Shown piece after piece: positions 1 to 9,319 of a stretch of DNA of 64,000 nt. Made by a program: the position numbers and the translations under genes. Within the stretch, counting starts at the first letter, position 1; every line of letters begins with the position of its first letter. The notes beneath the pieces are model-generated. The model saw nothing but the letters and a program-made list of their open reading frames with translations, was not told the DNA's origin and ran no database searches. The DNA comes from Porifericola rhodea (GTDB lineage: Bacteria; Bacteroidota; Bacteroidia; Cytophagales; Cyclobacteriaceae): contig NZ_CP119421.1 of NCBI RefSeq assembly GCF_030506305.1, forward strand, positions 2,868,501 through 2,932,500, in the 5' to 3' direction.

Positions 1-1179
1 ATAGCTAAAGCTATCTTGCAGTGGTAAGTCGGATAAGCGCTGCCCTTCTTTTACATCAATTTTGACGATAGTGTCAGGATATTTTTTCTCTATTTCTCTG
101 ATTTTATCTTCTGAAGGAACCTGCTCAACTACTCCATCTTCAAACACACGGTACTGAAACTTGGCTGCATAATTATAAGGGCCCTGCTGCTCTTTGAAGT
201 GAGGCTTCTCACCCAGAGCGAGTTTAACTAATACCTGATGATTAGAATGACCTTTAATTTTGTCATACATATCACTATGCGACTGCGACATGCGAGGGTT
301 AATTTCTAGGAGGTAAATATTGTCGGTAGACTCCTCATAAAAGAATTCTATATTAAAGGTAGAGTTATTGAAACCTGTCTGCTTCATTACCTTTCGGGTA
401 AGGTCATCCATTCTTTGTTGTACCTCCTTAGACAGGCTGCTGGGCAGCATGTAGTAGAAGAAAGAAGGCGTTCCATCGTAACATACCGAATCTACCAGCC
501 CATAGCTGTAAACTTCTCCTTCATACACATAACCGGAGACTGTACACTGATGACCGCCTATCAGACCTTCTGCTAAGGCATAATTACCATCCACTTTCTT
601 TACATCTTCTGGCATGTCTGCCCGTTCCAGAAAGTAATTAAATGGCTTGGCCAGCCCCCCAATTTCCTGAGCCATAGTACGCATGCTCTCTTGGTAATCT
701 GCTTCATTTTCTATTCTGAAACCAAGCTGTGAGCTAAATGCCTTGACAGGCTTTACCCAAAAAGGTGGCTTTACGTTAAGCTTATTAAAAGGGGAAGGGT
801 TTTTAGGGTCTATAGCATCAAAAGGAGGAACAGCTTGAGGAATGACTTCCCGCTGCTGTTGACGGCTCCAGAATTTATGTTCGCACTTTAAGCCAGAGAC
901 AAGACTTGGCCCCGTGAGTCCGTACTCTTCGCACAGAAGAAAGGCGATTAGCGTAAAAGGAAAATCAAAAAAGCTGATGATCGCATCAATTTTTACGTCA
1001 TTTTTTTCCAGAGCTTCTCGGGCAGTGCTTACCAGCTTTTCAATATTAATCTCTTCCTGTTTCTGAATTCCTGACTGAAAGAGAGGAATAAAGTTGTACT
1101 GCTCGGCATCTTCTATGGTTTCTAATTCTTTGAGGTTGAAGTCATTGTATCCAATGAGTAGTATGTTTTTTCGACTCAT
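1..1179 (-). CDS. ATP-grasp domain protein (3' end outside window)
   Basis: Reading the minus strand from the ATG at 1179 gives 393 open codons running off the left edge, so the C-terminus is missing. The protein begins MSRKNILLIGYND, a Rossmann-like pre-ATP-grasp start. Around residues 285-300 it has LLEINPRMSQSH, the metal- and ATP-binding E-x-N-P-R motif of ATP-grasp ligases such as biotin carboxylase, carbamoyl-phosphate synthase and amino-acid ligases. These enzymes activate a carboxylate with ATP to form an amide or thioester-like bond. The substrate cannot be told from the sequence, and no neighbour indicates one. It is transcribed away from the helicase, with 216 bases between the two starts. 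Family confidence is high; specific function is unknown. Confidence 0.8.
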   Translation of the reverse strand, partial: MSRKNILLIGYNDFNLKELETIEDAEQYNFIPLFQSGIQKQEEINIEKLVSTAREALEKNDVKIDAIISFFDFPFTLIAFLLCEEYGLTGPSLVSGLKCEHKFWSRQQQREVIPQAVPPFDAIDPKNPSPFNKLNVKPPFWVKPVKAFSSQLGFRIENEADYQESMRTMAQEIGGLAKPFNYFLERADMPEDVKKVDGNYALAEGLIGGHQCTVSGYVYEGEVYSYGLVDSVCYDGTPSFFYYMLPSSLSKEVQQRMDDLTRKVMKQTGFNNSTFNIEFFYEESTDNIYLLEINPRMSQSHSDMYDKIKGHSNHQVLVKLALGEKPHFKEQQGPYNYAAKFQYRVFEDGVVEQVPSEDKIREIEKKYPDTIVKIDVKEGQRLSDLPLQDSFSY

Positions 1180-1359
1180 AAAAAAAAAGTTTGTATACGA
1201 TTAAAAAATGCTTTGTTGTCTCCCTACCCAACATATGGATGGACTGATAGTTTGCTGAGGAAGAAAAAGATTACGAAATGAGGAACTGCATAAGGCAGAT
1301 TAACGTTGGTGCAAGATATAATTAGGTGCAGCGGTGCGTAAAAGCTGAATTCTTTTGCC

Positions 1360-1367
1360 TACTTTTG
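1360..1367 (+). promoter_or_regulatory. Bacteroidota -7 promoter element for the helicase gene
   Basis: The sequence TACTTTTG exactly fits the TAnnTTTG element of the Bacteroidota primary sigma factor and lies 28 bases before the helicase ATG. I see no good TTTG -33 element at the usual spacing, so this is only a partial promoter match. Confidence 0.4.
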
Positions 1368-1395
1368 TGCCCGTTCACATACATAATTTCTCTTA

Positions 1396-3039
1396 ATGAC
1401 AAGATTTGAAGCGCTGGGTTTGCGCGAAGAAATTTTACAGTCTCTCAACGAGTTAAAATTTGAACAGCCCACCCCAATCCAGGAACAAAGTATTCCCTTT
1501 ATCCTGAATTCCGAAAATGACTTGATCGCTTTTGCCCAGACCGGTACCGGTAAAACAGCCGCTTTTGGCTTACCAATATTGGAGCAGGTAGACGATCAGT
1601 TGAATGAAACACAGGCATTAATTTTATCGCCTACTCGCGAGCTATGCTTACAGATTTCTAACGATCTGGCTACTTTCTCTAAGCACCTGAAGCACCTGAA
1701 TGTAGTACCAGTATATGGCGGAGTAGATATAGAAAAACAGATGCGCCAACTTAAATCAGGAGCACATGTGGTGGTAGGTACCCCCGGTCGTGTGCTTGAC
1801 CTGATCAAGCGTAAGCGTCTGAAGGTAGAAAATATTGCCAAACTCGTACTTGACGAGGCTGACGAAATGCTCTCTATGGGCTTTAAAGATGAGTTGGATG
1901 CTATTCTAGCCAAGACTCCTCAGGAAAAGCAAACTTTGTTGTTTTCAGCCACTATGCCTCAGGAGATGATGAGGATAGCTGAAAAGTACATGCATTCACC
2001 TGAGCAGATAAGCGTTGGAAGAAGAAACGCTGGCGCTGATAATGTACAGCATCAGTTTATACCGGTACACTCTAAAGACCGTTATGAGGTACTAAAGCGT
2101 ATCGTGGATATAAATCCTAATATGTATGGTATCGTGTTTTGCCGAACTCGTAATGATACTCGTGAGATAGCCGATTTGCTGATGAAAGATGGCTATGATG
2201 CCGATGCTTTACATGGAGATCTGTCTCAGGCGCAGCGTGATGTGGTGATGAACCGCTTCCGCATGAAAAACATTCAAATGCTGATTGCTACTGATGTGGC
2301 AGCCAGAGGCTTGGATGTTAACGATCTTACGCACGTTATCAACTATAACTTACCCGACGACCCTGAAGTGTATGTACACCGTAGTGGGCGTACCGGCCGC
2401 GCAGGTAGAAGTGGCGTTTCTCTAACTCTATTGCACGGTAGAGATAAGAGCAAACTTAAGCAAATTGAAAAAACGATAAAGAAAAAGTTTGAGCAAAAAG
2501 CTGTTCCCAGCGGACGCGATATTTGCGAAAAGCAACTCTTTTCTTTAATAGACAAGGTAGAGAAGGCAGATGTAAATCCGGAAATAGAGCAGTTTATTCC
2601 TGCGATTGCCAGCAAACTATCCTGGCTAAGCCATGAAGACCTGATACGCCATTTTGTATCCTTAGAGTTTAACCAGATGCTTGAGCGGTACAAAAATGCT
2701 CCTGACCTGAATGCCAGGGCTGAGTCTAAAGGTAAGAGAGACCGCAAGGAGAAGCGTGACCGCAAACCTAAAAAAGGCTCTGACAGCAATGGTTCTTCAT
2801 TCTCGCGTTTCTTTATGAACCTGGGCAAAAAAGATAGAGTATCTCCCAAAATGATTATCGGTATGGTAAATAAACATATGCCTAACGATGATGTAAAAAT
2901 TGGACAGATAGAGATTCTAAATAACTTCTCTTTCTTTGAGATAGAGCGCAGCTATGAGAAAGATGTGCTGGAAGCTTTGCAGCATGCTCGTCATAAAGGT
3001 TCAGATTTAGGTGTAGAGATAGCCAAAGACAAGAGCTAA
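1396..3039 (+). CDS. DEAD-box ATP-dependent RNA helicase with DbpA-like C-terminal domain
   Basis: This ATP-driven RNA helicase probably remodels structured RNA in ribosome assembly or mRNA turnover, as the DeaD/CsdA and DbpA families do. All core motifs are present: Q motif near residues 22-34, Walker A AQTGTGKT at 47-54, PTRELC near 79-84, DEAD at 153-156, SAT at 184-186, ARGLD near 307-311 and HRSGRTGR near 331-338. A basic lysine/arginine-rich linker (about 445-465) leads to a C-terminal fold at about 480-540 resembling the DbpA RNA-binding domain. At 547 residues it is normal for a DeaD-like protein. The gene stands alone and ends at a strong terminator. Bacteroidota carry several such paralogues, so I give no symbol. 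Confidence 0.95.
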   Translation: MTRFEALGLREEILQSLNELKFEQPTPIQEQSIPFILNSENDLIAFAQTGTGKTAAFGLPILEQVDDQLNETQALILSPTRELCLQISNDLATFSKHLKHLNVVPVYGGVDIEKQMRQLKSGAHVVVGTPGRVLDLIKRKRLKVENIAKLVLDEADEMLSMGFKDELDAILAKTPQEKQTLLFSATMPQEMMRIAEKYMHSPEQISVGRRNAGADNVQHQFIPVHSKDRYEVLKRIVDINPNMYGIVFCRTRNDTREIADLLMKDGYDADALHGDLSQAQRDVVMNRFRMKNIQMLIATDVAARGLDVNDLTHVINYNLPDDPEVYVHRSGRTGRAGRSGVSLTLLHGRDKSKLKQIEKTIKKKFEQKAVPSGRDICEKQLFSLIDKVEKADVNPEIEQFIPAIASKLSWLSHEDLIRHFVSLEFNQMLERYKNAPDLNARAESKGKRDRKEKRDRKPKKGSDSNGSSFSRFFMNLGKKDRVSPKMIIGMVNKHMPNDDVKIGQIEILNNFSFFEIERSYEKDVLEALQHARHKGSDLGVEIAKDKS

Positions 3040-3068
3040 ACTAGACACTAGCTAGCTATAAGATTGTG

Positions 3069-3105
3069 GCCTGTTACTACTGCTTGTTGTAACAGGCTTT
3101 TTTTT
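3069..3105 (+). terminator. Rho-independent terminator after the helicase
   Basis: A perfect 9-bp stem (GCCTGTTAC with GTAACAGGC) and an 11-base loop are followed by eight T residues. It lies 30 bases after the helicase stop codon. Confidence 0.9.
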
Positions 3106-3188
3106 GCCTAAGCGGTTCTAGCCTTACAGCATAAGAAAAATACGCGTATTGACCTATTGTCCTTAAGTGGGTTTCATATTTTAGGCGC

Positions 3189-4493
3189 ATGAATTGGACA
3201 GAAGAACAGGTGCTAGCTATGGCCCCCGATGCTGCTTCGGTAAAAGCCGGAAAAGCACAGGCAAAGACTCAAAAGTGGCTTAGCTTGCATCGTAACGATA
3301 ATGCACTCTGGGGCGAAATAAAAGGTAGCGGATCTAAGCCTTATCAAACGGCTATTGACACTACCAGGCTAGCCTTTAAATGCTCTTGCCCAAGTAGAAA
3401 ATTTCCCTGTAAGCATGCCCTGGGCCTCGCTCTCTTGTTTGCTACTGCTTCCTACAACTTTAAGCAAAATGAAGCCCCCGAATGGCTCACCCAGTGGCTT
3501 AACAAGCGTGAACAAAAAGCAGAAAAAAAGCCCCAGCCTAAAACTATAGATAAAGAGAGTCAGGCTAAACGTGCAGCTGCCAGAGAACAAAAAGTAAAAG
3601 CCGGACTAGAAGAAACAGCATTGTGGCTAAAAGATCTGATCAGGCAGGGACTGGCACAGTTACCAGAAAAACCACATAGCTTTTGGCAAGCACCAGCAGC
3701 GCGCATGGTAGATGCTCAGGCACCGGGTATTGCTAACATGATAAAAACGCTAGCGCAACTTAACTATTACAGTCAGGATTGGTATGCCGACTTACTTAAA
3801 CAACTTTCTGATATTTACCTTCTGACGCAGGCATACGATAGGCTGGATCAGTTTCCAGAAGATCTGCAAAGCGATGTAAAATCTTTGATTGGATGGAGCA
3901 GTAAAAAAGAAGAGCTTAAACAAGAAGCTGGTGTTACTGATAATTGGTTTGTACTGGGGCAGGAAACCGAAAAAGACGAAAGGCTAAACATCAAACGTAC
4001 CTGGCTTTATGGACAACAATATCGAAAATTTGCGCTGCTTATTGATTTTTACACAGCAGGCCAGCTACCAGAATTTACCTGGATGCCAGGCGGTTCTTAT
4101 AAAGCTAGTCTGGTGTACTATCCCGGCAGACAAAGCTTGAGAGCCTTGCTCAAAGATCAGCCTCATTATTTACAGCTAGACCGACCCATAGGTAGTACAA
4201 GTTTATCTCAGCTTGAGCAGGCTATTACAGAGGCTTATACTGCATTTCCCTGGACTAGACAATTACCATTTTTATTAGAAGGAGTATCACCACAAATGCA
4301 TAATACTTCCTTTTACCTTGTAGATCAGGAAGATAAATACATCCCTATTTCCACTAGCTCGGATAAGTCTTACTTGTTGTTGGCAATTAGTGGAGGTCAG
4401 CCTGTTTCTATTTCTGGCATTTACCAACATGGGAAGCTAAATCCACTGGGAGTGTGGTATGAAGAAGATTATATCGTATTGAACAACGGATGA
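3189..4493 (+). CDS. SWIM zinc-finger protein (YehQ-like)
   Basis: This is a 434-residue protein with a SWIM zinc finger, C-x-C-x6-C-x-H, formed by Cys65, Cys67, Cys74 and His76. SWIM fingers bind zinc and mediate DNA, RNA or protein contacts. A lysine/glutamate-rich linker at about 107-140 precedes a mixed helical C-terminal part that I cannot assign. There is no signal peptide, so it is probably cytoplasmic. It is the first gene of a five-gene operon; its stop overlaps the next start as ATGA. The set SWIM, DUF5691, MoxR, DUF5682 and VWA recurs in many bacteria, and the SWIM member resembles E. coli YehQ from memory. It may be the nucleic-acid or substrate recognition part; its role is not established. 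Confidence 0.85.
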   Translation: MNWTEEQVLAMAPDAASVKAGKAQAKTQKWLSLHRNDNALWGEIKGSGSKPYQTAIDTTRLAFKCSCPSRKFPCKHALGLALLFATASYNFKQNEAPEWLTQWLNKREQKAEKKPQPKTIDKESQAKRAAAREQKVKAGLEETALWLKDLIRQGLAQLPEKPHSFWQAPAARMVDAQAPGIANMIKTLAQLNYYSQDWYADLLKQLSDIYLLTQAYDRLDQFPEDLQSDVKSLIGWSSKKEELKQEAGVTDNWFVLGQETEKDERLNIKRTWLYGQQYRKFALLIDFYTAGQLPEFTWMPGGSYKASLVYYPGRQSLRALLKDQPHYLQLDRPIGSTSLSQLEQAITEAYTAFPWTRQLPFLLEGVSPQMHNTSFYLVDQEDKYIPISTSSDKSYLLLAISGGQPVSISGIYQHGKLNPLGVWYEEDYIVLNNG

Positions 4494-5986
4494 AAGCATT
4501 AGAAACTTTACTTAAAACAGCCTTACTGGGTACAGCTCGTTCTTCTGTATCCTCACTTGAGCTTTCTGCCTCTCTGAAACCATTGGCTGAAGCAGACACG
4601 GAGATTGAAGATAAAGTACTTAAAGCAGCCTCTCTGCTATTTATTCAGAAAGAGGGGGGAAAGGTATTTTCAAAAAAATGGTTTCCTACTACACAGGCTC
4701 CTGCTGAAACCTTCGCTTACTGCTCTCAGAGCGCCTCTCGGCTCCTAAAAGAGATTCTTAACAAACAGTACTACGAACTTTTAAGAAAGTGGCTCATCAA
4801 ATGTGAGGAGGCGCAGTTGCTGGTGCAGCCCGAGCATCTACCACAATTGCTAGCGTTAGGCAGAAATTTACTTGCTTTTAGGCCATTGATTAAGCCCGTT
4901 GTGGGAGAAAGGGGAAAGTGGCTGGCCGCCTTTAATAAGGATTGGCAGTACCTACTCAGTTCGGAAACTGATATTTGGGAGTTAGGAAAAGCTGAAGAGA
5001 GGAAAAGTTTTTTGGCTAGTCTGAGAAAAAAACATCCTCAGCACGCTTTAGAAGTACTCACCTCGTCATGGAAAAGTGAGGCAGCAGATGCACGAGTGGC
5101 CTTTCTGGAAATCCTGAAACAAGGATTAAGCATACAGGATGCTCTCTTTTTGGAAAGTGCATTGGCTGATAAGAGCAAAAAGGTAAGAGCTACTGCTTTT
5201 AATTTACTCATACGTCTGAAGGATTCTGCCTTAACTACTCAGCTTTTTGAAGCCGCAGCGCCTATGCTTCTTAAGAAAAATGAAAAGTCATTTATAGGGC
5301 TGAAGAAGACTGCAATCAGCTTTCAAAAGGTGGCGATGGGCACTCAGCTAGATGTTTATGGGATAAGTAAAGAAAGTCTGGATAAAAAGTTTTCAGATGA
5401 AGCTTATTACTTATATCAATTGATAGAACTCATACACCCCTCACTATGGACCTCCTACTTTGGTATGGACGCCGGTGAAGTTGTTCAGGTATTTCTCAAA
5501 GAAAAAGAACTCAAGCCTATGCTCACAGCCCTGTTAGAGGCTACCATTTTTCACGAGGATGAGGAATGGGCAGGAGCTTTATCTGATACTTTAAAAAGCG
5601 GAAAGCTAAAGCCAACCAATGCTGACCCAGATTTTAGAATTAAACTGTTTGGCATCTTAAGTCCTGAAGATAAACTCCGGTATTTTCAATCGGAAGCCTT
5701 TCATATGTCATTGTTGGACTCTTTGGAACTCTGCAATTTTAAGTGGACGGCAACTTTTAGCAAAAAAGCGCTGAGCCTACTTTATAAGCAAGTTGCTGAA
5801 AGAGGGCTACATCCCTACGAAAGAGAAAGAGTAAGCGAGCTTTATAAATATATAAACCCCTCAATTTTGGCCGAAAAAGAAAGCTACCTGCCCCCTGAAA
5901 ATGAGAACAAAGCCACCTGGCGAGAAGCTATGGACCAACTGTTTACTAAACTGGAAATGAATACAGGAATAGAGGAAGTTTTTTAG
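4490..5986 (+). CDS. DUF5691-like helical repeat protein
   Basis: This 498-residue, largely helical, soluble protein has no signal peptide. Residues around 190-250 read as paired amphipathic helices with the V-R-x-x-A pattern of HEAT repeats (KKVRATAFNLL), suggesting a curved protein-binding scaffold. From its length and its place between a SWIM protein and a MoxR ATPase I assign it to DUF5691, whose function is unknown. The start ATG overlaps the stop of the SWIM gene, so the two are probably translationally coupled. The next gene starts 35 bases downstream. I infer an adaptor or scaffold role within the operon's complex; I see no catalytic motif. Confidence 0.75.
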   Translation: MKALETLLKTALLGTARSSVSSLELSASLKPLAEADTEIEDKVLKAASLLFIQKEGGKVFSKKWFPTTQAPAETFAYCSQSASRLLKEILNKQYYELLRKWLIKCEEAQLLVQPEHLPQLLALGRNLLAFRPLIKPVVGERGKWLAAFNKDWQYLLSSETDIWELGKAEERKSFLASLRKKHPQHALEVLTSSWKSEAADARVAFLEILKQGLSIQDALFLESALADKSKKVRATAFNLLIRLKDSALTTQLFEAAAPMLLKKNEKSFIGLKKTAISFQKVAMGTQLDVYGISKESLDKKFSDEAYYLYQLIELIHPSLWTSYFGMDAGEVVQVFLKEKELKPMLTALLEATIFHEDEEWAGALSDTLKSGKLKPTNADPDFRIKLFGILSPEDKLRYFQSEAFHMSLLDSLELCNFKWTATFSKKALSLLYKQVAERGLHPYERERVSELYKYINPSILAEKESYLPPENENKATWREAMDQLFTKLEMNTGIEEVF

Positions 5987-6021
5987 CTATCATAAGAAAT
6001 AACGATTAAGGAAAAATAAAA

Positions 6022-7101
6022 ATGTCAAAGTTACTCAGAGAACATGCGGAACAGCAGTACGCAGAAGAGTTAGAAGAAATAAAAAAGCAGGATGACCATA
6101 GCATACCTCCAAACTGGCATATGTCTCCCTGGGCGGTAGTGACCTATCTGATGGGAGGCAAGCTCAACAATGGATTTGAGGTGAGTGCCAAATATATTGG
6201 AGATCGCCGATTGATGGAGATCGCGGTAGCTACGCTTACTACCGACCGTGCGCTTTTACTTTATGGCCTGCCTGGTACTGCAAAATCATGGGTAGCAGAA
6301 CATCTTGCGGCTGCCGTTAGTGGAAATTCTACCCTTATGATTCAAGGTACGGCTGGCACTGGAGAGGAAGCGATACGGTACGGCTGGAATTACGCGAAGT
6401 TATTAGCAGAGGGGCCTTCGCTTGGTGCTATCGTTCCCACTCCGCTAATGAAAGCTATGGAAAGTGGTAAAATAGCCAGAGTAGAGGAGCTTACCCGTAT
6501 ATCTGCGGATGTACAAGATACGCTGATTACCATACTTTCAGAAAAAACACTTCCTGTACCAGAACTGGGTACAGAAATTCAGGCTACTAGAGGTTTCAAC
6601 CTGATTGCTACTGCCAATAACCGTGACAAGGGGGTGAATGAACTTTCCAGCGCCTTAAAACGGCGTTTCAATACCGTAGTGCTTCCTTTGCCCGATAGTA
6701 TGAGTGAGGAAGTAGCTATTGTGAAACAGCGAGTAGAAAGCCTGGGGAAAGTATTGGAGCTACCTGCGCAACTTCCTGCACTGGAAGAGATCAGGCGTAT
6801 AGTCACTATTTTTAGAGAACTACGCGCGGGGGTTACTATAGATGGTAAAACCAAGCTTAAATCACCTAGCGGTACTTTAAGCACTGCCGAAGCTATTTCG
6901 GTAGTGAATAGTGGGATGGCACTTTCGGGTTATTTTGGTGATGGAAGCCTGAATGCCGAAGATGTAGCCTCTGGCCTGGTTGGAGCAATTATTAAAGACC
7001 CGGTTCAGGATACTGTAGTTTGGAAGGAGTACCTTGAAACAGTTATAAAGAGTAGAGATGGCTGGAAAGATATTTATCGTGCATGTAGAGATCGTATTTA
7101 A
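6022..7101 (+). CDS. MoxR-type AAA+ ATPase (YehL-like)
   Basis: This is a 359-residue AAA+ ATPase of the MoxR/RavA type, which usually works as a hexameric chaperone with a VWA partner to remodel or insert metal into client proteins. The Walker A motif is GLPGTAKS near residues 89-96. The Walker B region reads VEELTR where most MoxR proteins have DEINR, so the first acidic residue is Glu and the catalytic Glu is kept. Sensor 1 is ATANN near 193-197, and the arginine finger segment ALKRRF lies near 211-216. The length matches E. coli YehL as I remember it (about 362). The following gene begins on the base after its stop codon. The ATPase family is certain; the client is unknown. Confidence 0.92.
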   Translation: MSKLLREHAEQQYAEELEEIKKQDDHSIPPNWHMSPWAVVTYLMGGKLNNGFEVSAKYIGDRRLMEIAVATLTTDRALLLYGLPGTAKSWVAEHLAAAVSGNSTLMIQGTAGTGEEAIRYGWNYAKLLAEGPSLGAIVPTPLMKAMESGKIARVEELTRISADVQDTLITILSEKTLPVPELGTEIQATRGFNLIATANNRDKGVNELSSALKRRFNTVVLPLPDSMSEEVAIVKQRVESLGKVLELPAQLPALEEIRRIVTIFRELRAGVTIDGKTKLKSPSGTLSTAEAISVVNSGMALSGYFGDGSLNAEDVASGLVGAIIKDPVQDTVVWKEYLETVIKSRDGWKDIYRACRDRI

Positions 7102-9315
7102 ATGGAAGTATTTTATCTGGGGATAAGGCATCATGGTCCTGGTTCTGCGCGGAGTGTACAAGCTTTTTTATCAGAACAGCAGCCTGACATGGTACTTGTT
7201 GAGGGGCCACCGGAAGCGGAAACACTTCTAGAACTGGCTACTGTTAGCGAAATGCAGCCGCCTGTAGCTTTATTAACCTATGTACAGGATAATCCGCAGC
7301 AGGCAGTATTTCATCCTTTTGCTGACTTTTCTCCCGAATGGCAGGCTATACTCTATTCCCAGCAGCATGGGGTAGCCTTTCGCTTTATTGATCTGCCTAT
7401 GGTCAATAAACTGGCCCTGGAGCCTAAAGACGAAAGTTCTGGTTATGAGACTCAGACGGAAGGGGTAGCTGCCAATCCTATAGCTTATCTGGCCCAGCTG
7501 GCAGGCTTTAGCGATGCAGAAATCTGGTGGGAGAGTACTTTTGAAAGATACAGTAATGATGCTGAAAACTTCAGAGCGATTCAGGAAGCTGTTACAGCCT
7601 TACGAGAGGCTTTTCCTCACACCTCTAAAACCGATGAGCTGCGCGAAGCTTACATGCGTATGTGTATCCGCAAAGCTAAAAAAGAAGGCTATGAAAAAAT
7701 TGCCGTAGTATGTGGAGCCTGGCACGTACCTGCCCTAACAGAAATGCCTGCTCAAAAGCTTGATCAGCAACTACTTAAAGGGCTGGTAAAAGTAAAAGTG
7801 AATTCAACCTGGATTCCCTGGACCTACAGCCGCCTCACTTTTGAAAGTGGATATGGTGCAGGCATAAACTCCCCCGGATGGTACAATCATCTGTGGCATA
7901 CTCCAAGTAACATCACTGAAAGCTGGCTGAGCAAAGTAGCCCGTGAGTTTCGCAAAGCAGGACTGGATATTTCTGTTTCGCATGTAATAGAAGGCGTTCG
8001 CCTTAGCAATATGCTGGCAAGTATGCGAAACCTGCCTCAGGCCGGACTTGCAGAACTAAATGAAGCTATCGTCGCTATCTTTTGTTTTGGCGATGAACAA
8101 CTGCTAGATATTGTACAGCGAGAGCTGATTGTAAGCCACCGTATTGGACAGGTTCCTACTGATGCTCCTGCTGTTCCTTTACAGCATGATCTGCAAAAGC
8201 TGCAAAAGAAGTTGCGCCTGCCAGCTACTGATGAGGATAAAGTATATACGCTGGATCTACGTAAACCTAACGATCTGGAAAGGAGTAAGCTCCTACACCG
8301 TTTGCAGTTACTGGACATTCAGTGGGGCAGAGAAGAATATGTATCTACTAAAGGTACTTTTAAAGAACAGTGGAGGGTACAATGGCAACCAGAAATGATG
8401 GTTCATCTGATAGAAATGGGAGTATGGGGAAACACGGTAGCACATGCCGCTTCTGCTTACCTGAGCGACCACATGAGCAGGGCAGGCTCCTTATCCGATC
8501 TCTCCGAGTCTTTAAGAAAAGCAGTACCTGCTGACTTGCCAGATGCGATCAGGCAGCTCATGAAGCAAATCAGCGAAGTGGCTGCCCTTTCAGGGGATGT
8601 GCCTGAGCTTATGAAATCGGTGGGACCACTTGCACAGCTCAGTCGTTATGGTAATGTAAGACAGTCTGATCTTTCATTGTTAGCTGAAATTGTAGAAAGC
8701 ATGATCAGTAGAATATGTATTGGGTTGCCTAACGCCTCTTCCTCACTGGACGATGACGCTGCAGAAGACCTGTATCATCATATAGGTACAGTACACGAGA
8801 GCATACAACTATTGCAGTTTAAAGAGCAGGAAAAAGACTGGCAAAAGACACTAAATTATCTGGTAGATGGGAGTCAGGTAAACCCTTTGATTGCGGGAAA
8901 GGCTTGTCGTTTACTACACGATACGCAGTATTACCATGAAGATGAGCTAAGTCGCAAATTTAGTCTGGCACTTTCACCAGCGCAGGAAGCTCGCTTTTCC
9001 GCCGCTTGGCTGGAAGGCTTTCTAAAAGGAAGTGGTACAATTCTACTACTAGATGAGGTGTTGTGGCAGGTGGTAGATACCTGGCTTAATGAACTTGAAG
9101 GTGATATTTTTATAGAAGTCTTGCCTCTGCTAAGAAGAAACTTTTCCAGTTTTACCACTTCAGAAAGGCGTAAACTGGGAGAAAAAGCTAAACAGCAGGA
9201 TAGTGAGCACTCCATACAAAATGGTCAGCATACGGATGAAATAGATCCTGAAAGGGCTGAGCAGGCTATGCTGACGGTAGCCCAATTGCTAGGCCTCAAT
9301 ATAAAAGAATATTAA
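7102..9315 (+). CDS. DUF5682 family protein (YehM-like)
   Basis: This 737-residue soluble protein belongs to DUF5682, which includes E. coli YehM (about 759 residues, from memory). The N-terminal part opens with GIRHHGPGSA at 7-16, then VLVEGPPEAE at 31-40, and later CGAWH at 204-208. A His-Gly-rich start, a VEGP strand and a G-x-W-H motif recall the TraB/TIKI, ChaN and erythromycin-esterase group of hydrolase-like folds. This is pattern resemblance only. The remaining 450 residues look mostly helical. The start codon directly follows the MoxR stop, and the VWA gene starts four bases after its own stop, implying fixed stoichiometry. It may be the effector enzyme or a client scaffold of the operon. 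Function is unknown. Confidence 0.85.
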   Translation: MEVFYLGIRHHGPGSARSVQAFLSEQQPDMVLVEGPPEAETLLELATVSEMQPPVALLTYVQDNPQQAVFHPFADFSPEWQAILYSQQHGVAFRFIDLPMVNKLALEPKDESSGYETQTEGVAANPIAYLAQLAGFSDAEIWWESTFERYSNDAENFRAIQEAVTALREAFPHTSKTDELREAYMRMCIRKAKKEGYEKIAVVCGAWHVPALTEMPAQKLDQQLLKGLVKVKVNSTWIPWTYSRLTFESGYGAGINSPGWYNHLWHTPSNITESWLSKVAREFRKAGLDISVSHVIEGVRLSNMLASMRNLPQAGLAELNEAIVAIFCFGDEQLLDIVQRELIVSHRIGQVPTDAPAVPLQHDLQKLQKKLRLPATDEDKVYTLDLRKPNDLERSKLLHRLQLLDIQWGREEYVSTKGTFKEQWRVQWQPEMMVHLIEMGVWGNTVAHAASAYLSDHMSRAGSLSDLSESLRKAVPADLPDAIRQLMKQISEVAALSGDVPELMKSVGPLAQLSRYGNVRQSDLSLLAEIVESMISRICIGLPNASSSLDDDAAEDLYHHIGTVHESIQLLQFKEQEKDWQKTLNYLVDGSQVNPLIAGKACRLLHDTQYYHEDELSRKFSLALSPAQEARFSAAWLEGFLKGSGTILLLDEVLWQVVDTWLNELEGDIFIEVLPLLRRNFSSFTTSERRKLGEKAKQQDSEHSIQNGQHTDEIDPERAEQAMLTVAQLLGLNIKEY

Positions 9316-9319
9316 AATT

